In this document: piece by piece, positions 58,531 to 64,000 of the stretch
Position numbering within the stretch: position 1 is the first letter of the stretch
Layout: every line of letters starts with the position of its first letter
Source of the DNA: Bimuria novae-zelandiae CBS 107.79
Lineage: Eukaryota > Ascomycota > Dothideomycetes > Pleosporales > Didymosphaeriaceae
NCBI GenBank assembly: GCA_010015655.1
Contig: ML976743.1
Location: 62,001-126,000, forward strand
Direction: 5' to 3'
Length of the DNA stretch: 64,000 bases
Position numbers and translations under genes: made by a program
Notes under the pieces: generated by a model
What the model was told of the DNA's origin: nothing
Database searches by the model: none
The model's input: the letters and a program-made list of their open reading frames with translations, nothing else

Positions 58531-59207
58531 CTTGATGCTAAGTAGGTTCCAGGGTCTTGCGTACACGTTCGGTATCTATAAAGCTAATCGTCAGTATGCA
58601 TACTGAGCGGTTAGAATGCGAAAAGCGATGTGAGTTCAAGACTGTGCCATTGGCATCAGCTGAGGGGAAGTGCCGTGGCGTAAGGCCGCAGTACGAGGCT
58701 GGACGGCTGTATTAGGAACAAGGGCATGAGACACTCGCTTCAGCCGTAGTTCGTGGTCACACGAGGAAGTTAGGTGTTTACCACAATACATCATTTGCTA
58801 CATTTGTTGGTTCAGGTTAAAATTGACATATTCAACTGCATGATACATTCGATACTATCAGAGACCATCGTTATGAAGCTGATGAGATTGAGTGCTCGTT
58901 GTGGGTGTCGACCGAGGAGCTCAATCATTGAAAGCATCCACACCCAACCGAACATAGAAATTGAGCGCACTCGATAACTTCGAATGTTACGCAGGACGAT
59001 GTAAGTGATGTATACTCCCTGCCACCAACGACGGGAGTCCGCGCCAAAGCGCACAGACCACCTTATTTTCTCGCGACGCGCATCATCACCTCCGCCCATA
59101 ACCAACCATCCAACAACAACACCACCTCCCAACCCGCCGTCCACCTTACTTCACGACCCAATTTCATCAACCCTCCACCTCCCCACCAAACACCACACTC
59201 CGCCAAA
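58531..59207. other. Divergent promoter region between the secreted protein and TIM10
   Basis: No gene is supported. The 100 bp before the TIM10 start are C/A-rich (for example CAACAACAACACCACCTCCC), typical of fungal 5' leaders. Confidence 0.5.
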
Positions 59208-59669
59208 ATGTCCTTCCTCTTCGGCCGCCAACCCCAGCTCTCCTCGGAGCAAAAGATCGCCCAGGCCGAAGCAGAAATCGACATGGTCTCCGACATGTAC
59301 GCGCGGTACGTTCCCCTCCCGCCCAACTCACCTCCCGCGTCGCGCTGCCAAATAGGCTACGCTGCCGATTTTCTCTGGTGGGCCGGGTACGCCCATTCCC
59401 ATTCCCATCCACCCCATACCCATCCACCCATCCACCCTGACCATTTTCTACTTGTCGCAATGCTGATATCTGGGGGTTTGTTTAGGTTGGTCCAATCCTG
59501 CAGCAAGAAATGCATCGACTCGTCGTACCGCGAAGCCGATCTGAACAAGGGCGAGGGCGTCTGCCTGGACCGCTGCGTTGCCAAGTTCTTTGAGGTGAAT
59601 GTGAAGGTCAGCGAGAAGATGCAAGGCGAGGCTCAGGGACGGGGTGCGGGCGGGTTCCCGGGGATGTAA
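59208..59669 (+). CDS. TIM10: Mitochondrial intermembrane chaperone TIM10, two exons
   Basis: Small Tim chaperone that carries hydrophobic precursors to TIM22 across the intermembrane space. Exons 59,208-59,305 and 59,486-59,669 give 93 residues. The sequence reads MSFLFGRQPQLSSEQKIAQA, AEIDMVSDMYAR|LVQSCSKKCI, LNKGEGVCLDRCVAKFFEVN and KVSEKMQGEAQG. The twin C-x3-C motifs are CSKKC and CLDRC. The intron (180 nt, GTACGT...TTTAG) is a multiple of three and has no stop, so the whole region is also one open frame of 153 codons. The spliced form has the normal family length and is clearly the functional one. Confidence 0.93.
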   Translation: MSFLFGRQPQLSSEQKIAQAEAEIDMVSDMYARYVPLPPNSPPASRCQIGYAADFLWWAGYAHSHSHPPHTHPPIHPDHFLLVAMLISGGLFRLVQSCSKKCIDSSYREADLNKGEGVCLDRCVAKFFEVNVKVSEKMQGEAQGRGAGGFPGM

Positions 59670-59760
59670 ATGGGGAGATGGCACAGTAGCGCATGCAGGG
59701 ACTTGATGTCTGGAGTAATAATGCGGGCATGGGCAGGGGCACTGTACAATATTATGACTG

Positions 59761-59985
59761 GTCGGACTTGCTATAGCATGCATGAGGCTGGTTGTGCTTG
59801 GTGTTTGTAGTGACTAGCTGGCTTTGCGATGGTATGCAAGAGGCAGATTGTACTTGGTACTTGCAGTGAAGGACTGGCTTTACCATGGTACGCAAGAGAC
59901 AGGGTCTACTTGGTGGTTATAGTAAATGGTCGATTTTGCCATGGTATGCAAGAGGCACTTTGCACTTGGCGCTTGTAGTAACACT
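59761..59985. repeat. Imperfect tandem repeat, 56-bp unit x 4
   Basis: GGTATGCAAGAGGC-like sequence recurs at 59,775, 59,831, 59,887 and 59,943, with TTGTACTTGGTACTTGCAGT-like sequence in between. It lies in the 3' flank of TIM10, may be part of its 3' UTR, and shows point differences between units. Confidence 0.8.
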
Positions 59986-60216
59986 CAATTCATTATCCGA
60001 ATCACTCTCTTGGGTGGACTTGGCCCCTTCGTGACAGGTCACCTACACAAAATCTGACCCCGGAAGGAGGTTCACTATCCTACAGTGCTTTTCCGTAAAC
60101 ACCACCACCATGCCTTAGCGGCCTTACTCATCACCTGTATATATTGTTGTGTATCCCCAGCCAAGTCCTACCAGGGCTACTTGACATACCTTGACCACTT
60201 GAACTCTACTCTACCA
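59986..60216. other. Intergenic between convergent TIM10 and the disordered-protein gene
   Basis: No gene is seen. Confidence 0.5.
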
Positions 60217-62998
60217 CTACTGAGGGCTGGAGACAGATCGGCCCGATTGCTGAAGTTCCTTCACACCCCTGATCATGTGCTTGACAGTCCTTACCACCTC
60301 AATCTCAAAGTCCTCCTCGCACAGCTTTTCCATCCTATCCAACGCCAGACCAACTGTCGCAGCATGCAGCGCTGCTTGTTGCGCATAGGCATGCGCTTTC
60401 GTGGTGGCTATGTGAGCCTGCTTGCTTTCCTCGACCGCAGTGAGCATAGCCTATTTTATTTGCACGGTTAGAATTTCCAACACGTTTGAACGGGCTTCGT
60501 GAACGGTACATACTTCGGAGATCTGAAGACCACGCAAGTAGCCCGGGGATGAGCTTGAGACCTGCGGCACGTGGGTGTCGAAAGTCTTGATGACCGTTGC
60601 GGTGTCCGCCGAAGAAGCCGATCGAGCGTGTGAAACCGTGGTAGACGACTGGCCAACCTGGATGTTACCGCGCTGCGTTTGAGACAAGACTCGTGCTCCC
60701 TGAGGGTTCGGGGTAGGGTTGGACGATGTCGCCTTCGTAGTGTCATGCTGCATGCCAGGTACGGTTGAAGCAGGTCCTTCCGTGGAAGAACGACCCTTTG
60801 CCACCTCGCTCTCCTTTGAGCTACTTCTCTTCGAGAATCGGCCCCGGAAGGTACTTCCCATCAGCGTGGAACACTTAGGAACTGCAGGGACTGGTGGTGC
60901 CTTATTGTCTGCGCTCCACTTCTGGAAGAGGTCCTTGATGCTGCGCTTCGTCATCTTCCTCACCACAACAGTCTGGGTCTCCTTGTCCGCCTTCTTCTGG
61001 GACGCCTTGTCATTGTTCGCACCGACTCCTGAAGGGCCGGATGCTGACTCTGCAAGGTCCTTAGAGCTGCTCTTCACAGGCTTGCGGAGAGTGGCACGTT
61101 GATCCACTAGGTTGGTGTTGCGAGAAGAGGCACGTTGATCCGCTAGGCCGTTGTTGCGAGAAGAGGCCACAGTGGATCTAGCGTAGCTAGGAGATACTAG
61201 AGCACGCGAGGGCGAAAGGCTTGGACTTTCAAGGGCCGGGCTCGTCTTGGATCGGCTTGCTATGGTAGGGCTTGACCGTACGGCAAGGCTCCGGCGGGTT
61301 TGGGAAGATCCTGGCACGACGGGCTTCGGGGTCGACTGGACCGAACGCTTCCGCACAGTGATATTGCCTTCCTGGCTCGGTGTAATACGAGGCGAAGCTG
61401 AGCCCCGTCGCAACTCGGCACGCGTTGGCATCCGACCAGACCTGCGCTCGGTGATGAGTGAGCCATAGCTCGCCTTCCTGCCACCAGCCTGAGGTGTAGG
61501 AGTACGCGACATGCCCGCAGATAGGCACGACATAGTACGCGAGGTGATTATGCTCATTGAACTTCGCTTCAAAACCTTCTTGGTGGCGCTAGATTGTGAA
61601 CTGGTAGGCGCGCCATTGCCGAGCAGAATAGCATCCGCATCGTCGGCAATTTTGAGAATCGGACCTTCTACGGCCCTCGGGGAGTGGTCGGAAAGACGTA
61701 TAAGACGGTATCCAGGCTCTGGGGTGGGCTCATCATCGTAGATTGACGAGCCAGCAGCTTGGCTCCAGATGGAAGCCGCGTCGGCTGATACATGTTTCGA
61801 GAGAGCAGTCTGATGGACCTCGGTCGACTCGGACACGCCAGAGGCATCACCAACTTTGTTGTCGCTGGTAACGCGATTAGTCACTTCAGCTATCATGAAT
61901 GGGGCAGCCGCATATTCAGGGGCACCGTACCTTGCGGTGTCGAGGAGTGGCCACTTCGTGTCTCTTGGATTGGTCTCGTGGCGGTGGGAAACAGTCGTTG
62001 CTGCAGTATTCACCATCTGCGACTCGCTTGGCTCACCAGAGGTGGGAAGAGAGCTCCGCTTGGAACTAACGCGCGGTGGGATGGCAAGCTTATGCGCAAG
62101 CGGACTCTCCAAGGCTTCATCGTCAGGCGTCGTGAGAGCGTGCACGGCCGCGTAAGGGGGAGAATCAATGTCGATAAGCATACGTGGCGTCTCGTCGAAT
62201 GGCGAAGAAGAAGGTGCGGTATTCGTACCGAGGTGCCTGAAGGTGCCTGATTGAGTAGTAACTAGGGAATCTAAAGCACCAATTGTTAGCTCATGTTTCT
62301 CCCGAAGCGGAAGCGGCGTGGATTTAGCAGCGAGAGGATAGCTGGCAGCTGTCTTATTAGTTGCATTAGTATTCTGGCGTCCTGTCGTGTTGCCGCCCGT
62401 GGGAGGGATGTTCTCCGGTGCGATTGCAGGCCACTCCTCATAGGACGGTGTTCCGGCGACCTCGGCATCAACGAGAGTACGTTGAGCTTTGGGTGGACTG
62501 GATGGGTTGATGATTTGAGCCAGCGGCGGATTCGGAAGCGGCTTGTTTGCGTCGGAGGAAGGGTTGCGATCCGGTTTCTGCATGCATATAAGTTTGATGC
62601 TTCTGTGATTGAAAAGTACTTACCGATCCCGTAGAGGAGCGAGCAGCTCGCAATTTATTTGCTCGGTCAAAGCGGGCCTGGCTATCGAGCTGAGAAGGTG
62701 TAGAGGCTCCCATCTGAGGCGGCGGGGCGAGAGCGGAGCCGGGCGACTTGCGGGGAATGCGCGAACGCATCGTTGGCGACACGGGCGGCATAGCTGGTGC
62801 GTCTGAACGACCGATGTAGCGAGGCGAGCCAGAGCCGCTGATTCGGAACGACTTGCGACGCATGCCAGTGCGATCACGGGAGTGGGCGTTGTTGCCGCGA
62901 GTAGGAGACGAAGGCCTCGAACCCAAACCAGATCGGCGCGCGTTTGGATTCATTGTGAAGAGGTGTTCGCACTCACACCCAAGGTCCTCAAAGCTCAT
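60217..62998 (-). CDS. Long Ser/Thr/Pro-rich disordered protein with helical C-terminus, three exons
   Basis: I do not recognise the function. Exons by eye: 62,624-62,998 (ATG at 62,998; a second ATG at 62,953, MNPNARRSGLGSRPSS, is equally possible), 60,514-62,577 and 60,217-60,450, giving 890 or 875 residues. The introns (46 and 63 nt) begin GTAAGT and GTATGT and keep frame. Most of the protein is Ser/Thr/Pro/Arg-rich and low in order, with many SP/TP sites. A short internal repeat, ASSRN-x-x-LxDQRA, occurs near 61,110-61,180. The last exon is helical: AMLTAVEESKQAHIATTKAH, AYAQQAALHAATVGLALDRM and EKLCEEDFEIEVVRTVKHMI, which suggests a coiled-coil or partner-binding end. Confidence 0.78.
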
Positions 62999-64000
62999 GC
63001 GGGCGCGAAATAAGCCAGCAGAGCGATAGCGTCAGGAAATCGAACGTGCGCGCAAGGCTGCGTTGTTTTGGAGGGCGTCGAGGCGAAACGAACTCGTCAG
63101 CGGGGGTGGAAAAACCTCGCCAGGCGACGCGCTGTTGTCGACAAACGGACGGCCTAGTTAGCGCGGAAAATTTTGCCCTCATGATCCAACGCGTTTTGCA
63201 AGTGAATGACAACAAAGGTTCCCGTGGGTGCAGGTCACTCAAGCAACGGTCGCAGTCGAGGAAGGAGCCAACCCACCGCTCCTTCCCAGACCACCACGCA
63301 TCTAACCTCATGCTAATGTCAAATCATGAAGAACCCTACGTGAAGTTCAAGAACGTTGCAAAGCTGCCACAATGAAGTGGCCCGGGGTGTGTGAAGGTTA
63401 GCTGTACCAATCGAGCTCATCGAGCAGTTGTTCTCTTCCAAGCTCTTTATAAACACCTCTAGACAATTTCCCGAAGTACATGGTTAGTACAGATCTCGCA
63501 AGGCCTTCGACCAGCGCTTGACAGCACTTAAACGGTCGGCGATACTTGAATTCGAGCACTGGAAGGGGTAGTGGTAGGAAAGATGACCCAGAGCTACAAG
63601 ACAAGATTCCTCCAGTATGCAGCCATGTTATTGTTCGTAACCAATGCTCCTGTGTGATATCTCTTTAAAGTTTTCAAATGTTCGCCGGCAATATAGATGC
63701 TTTGCAGGTAACGATCAAAATTCGATTTAGGAGCATCATGGGCCTATGTCCCAAACGCTTTGTTTATGGGAGCATAGATTCGCAATCAAATCAAGGAACC
63801 CGAAAATGTTGTATTCCAAGAGTCATGCATGCTCAAACATTGTTGGAGAGGTGGGAAGATCAGGAAGTAAACGGCAGACGTCAAAGTCGAGGTAGTTCGC
63901 GCTAGCAGCACTGTGGTCCAAGCTCAAGCCGCCAGGTTTCGCTGGCCTTTACTCCTCCTCCGCCCTCGGCCAGCCGATGCTGCTGAACAACACCTACCTA
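62999..64000. other. Promoter side of the disordered-protein gene and unassigned end of window
   Basis: No frame is convincing. A 68-codon minus-strand stretch at 63,398-63,604 (VLTMYFGKLSRGVYKELGRE...LLDELDWYS) could be a terminal exon, but no connecting exon is visible. Confidence 0.35.

Overview
This window is nuclear DNA of a filamentous ascomycete (Pezizomycotina; a Dothideomycete is my guess, not shown). The evidence is short 45-65 nt GT-AG introns with CTAAC-like branch sites, HET-domain and Zn2Cys6 genes, and Ty3/gypsy, Ty1/copia, Fot1/pogo, Tc1/mariner and hAT elements. It also shows the two-speed composition left by repeat-induced point mutation (RIP). The AT-rich blocks are depleted in CpA and TpG and full of TpA, and their old reading frames are stopped almost only by TAA and TAG.

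Layout: (1) 1-16,690 is a RIP-mutated nest. A gypsy element runs off the left edge and was inserted into an older copia element (4,945-11,195, + strand). That copia element also holds a 2,139-bp Fot1/pogo element with perfect 46-bp inverted repeats, a 302-bp GC-rich insertion with 20-bp tandem repeats, and a 1,245-bp mariner. A solo gypsy LTR follows, then a hAT relic split by a pogo element that itself carries a solo copia LTR, and an assembly gap inside a TAA microsatellite. (2) 16,690-21,700 is a gene island of decayed genes: the 5' fragment of an arylsulfatase cut off by the hAT relic, a broken sugar transporter and a broken Zn2Cys6 regulator. (3) 21,700-25,200 is AT-rich, with pogo relics and a 440-bp inverted-repeat element. 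(4) 25,200-35,400 is a gene island: two eroded HET-domain genes at its edges, an intact family-16 methyltransferase, an intact GH31 alpha-xylosidase-like gene and a broken alpha/beta hydrolase. (5) 35,400-47,000 is AT-rich: pogo relics, a second copy of the inverted-repeat element with telomere-like termini, a full-length copia element (38,607-44,061) with 193-bp LTRs and a perfect 5-bp target duplication, and a 2.7-kb inverted-repeat element containing a non-RIPed, hairpin-rich solo LTR. (6) 47,000-64,000 is gene-rich: an alpha/beta hydrolase, a four-exon methyltransferase, two eroded BTB genes, complex I subunit NDUFB8, a solo copia LTR just upstream of it, a decayed F-box gene, a secreted GPI-anchor candidate, TIM10, and a long disordered protein.

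The main theme is the interplay of transposition and RIP. Conserved housekeeping genes (NDUFB8, TIM10) are intact. Many HET, BTB and F-box genes near the AT-rich blocks carry C-to-T nonsense changes of the RIP type, as if mutation had leaked out of the repeats. I see no operons, CRISPR arrays or rRNA genes and no confident tRNA gene, and I found no clearly new multi-gene system. The most unusual items are the hairpin-rich solo LTR, the telomere-motif inverted-repeat elements, the 302-bp tandem-repeat insertion and the TIM10 intron that keeps the reading frame. All exon joins were done by eye and need transcript support.
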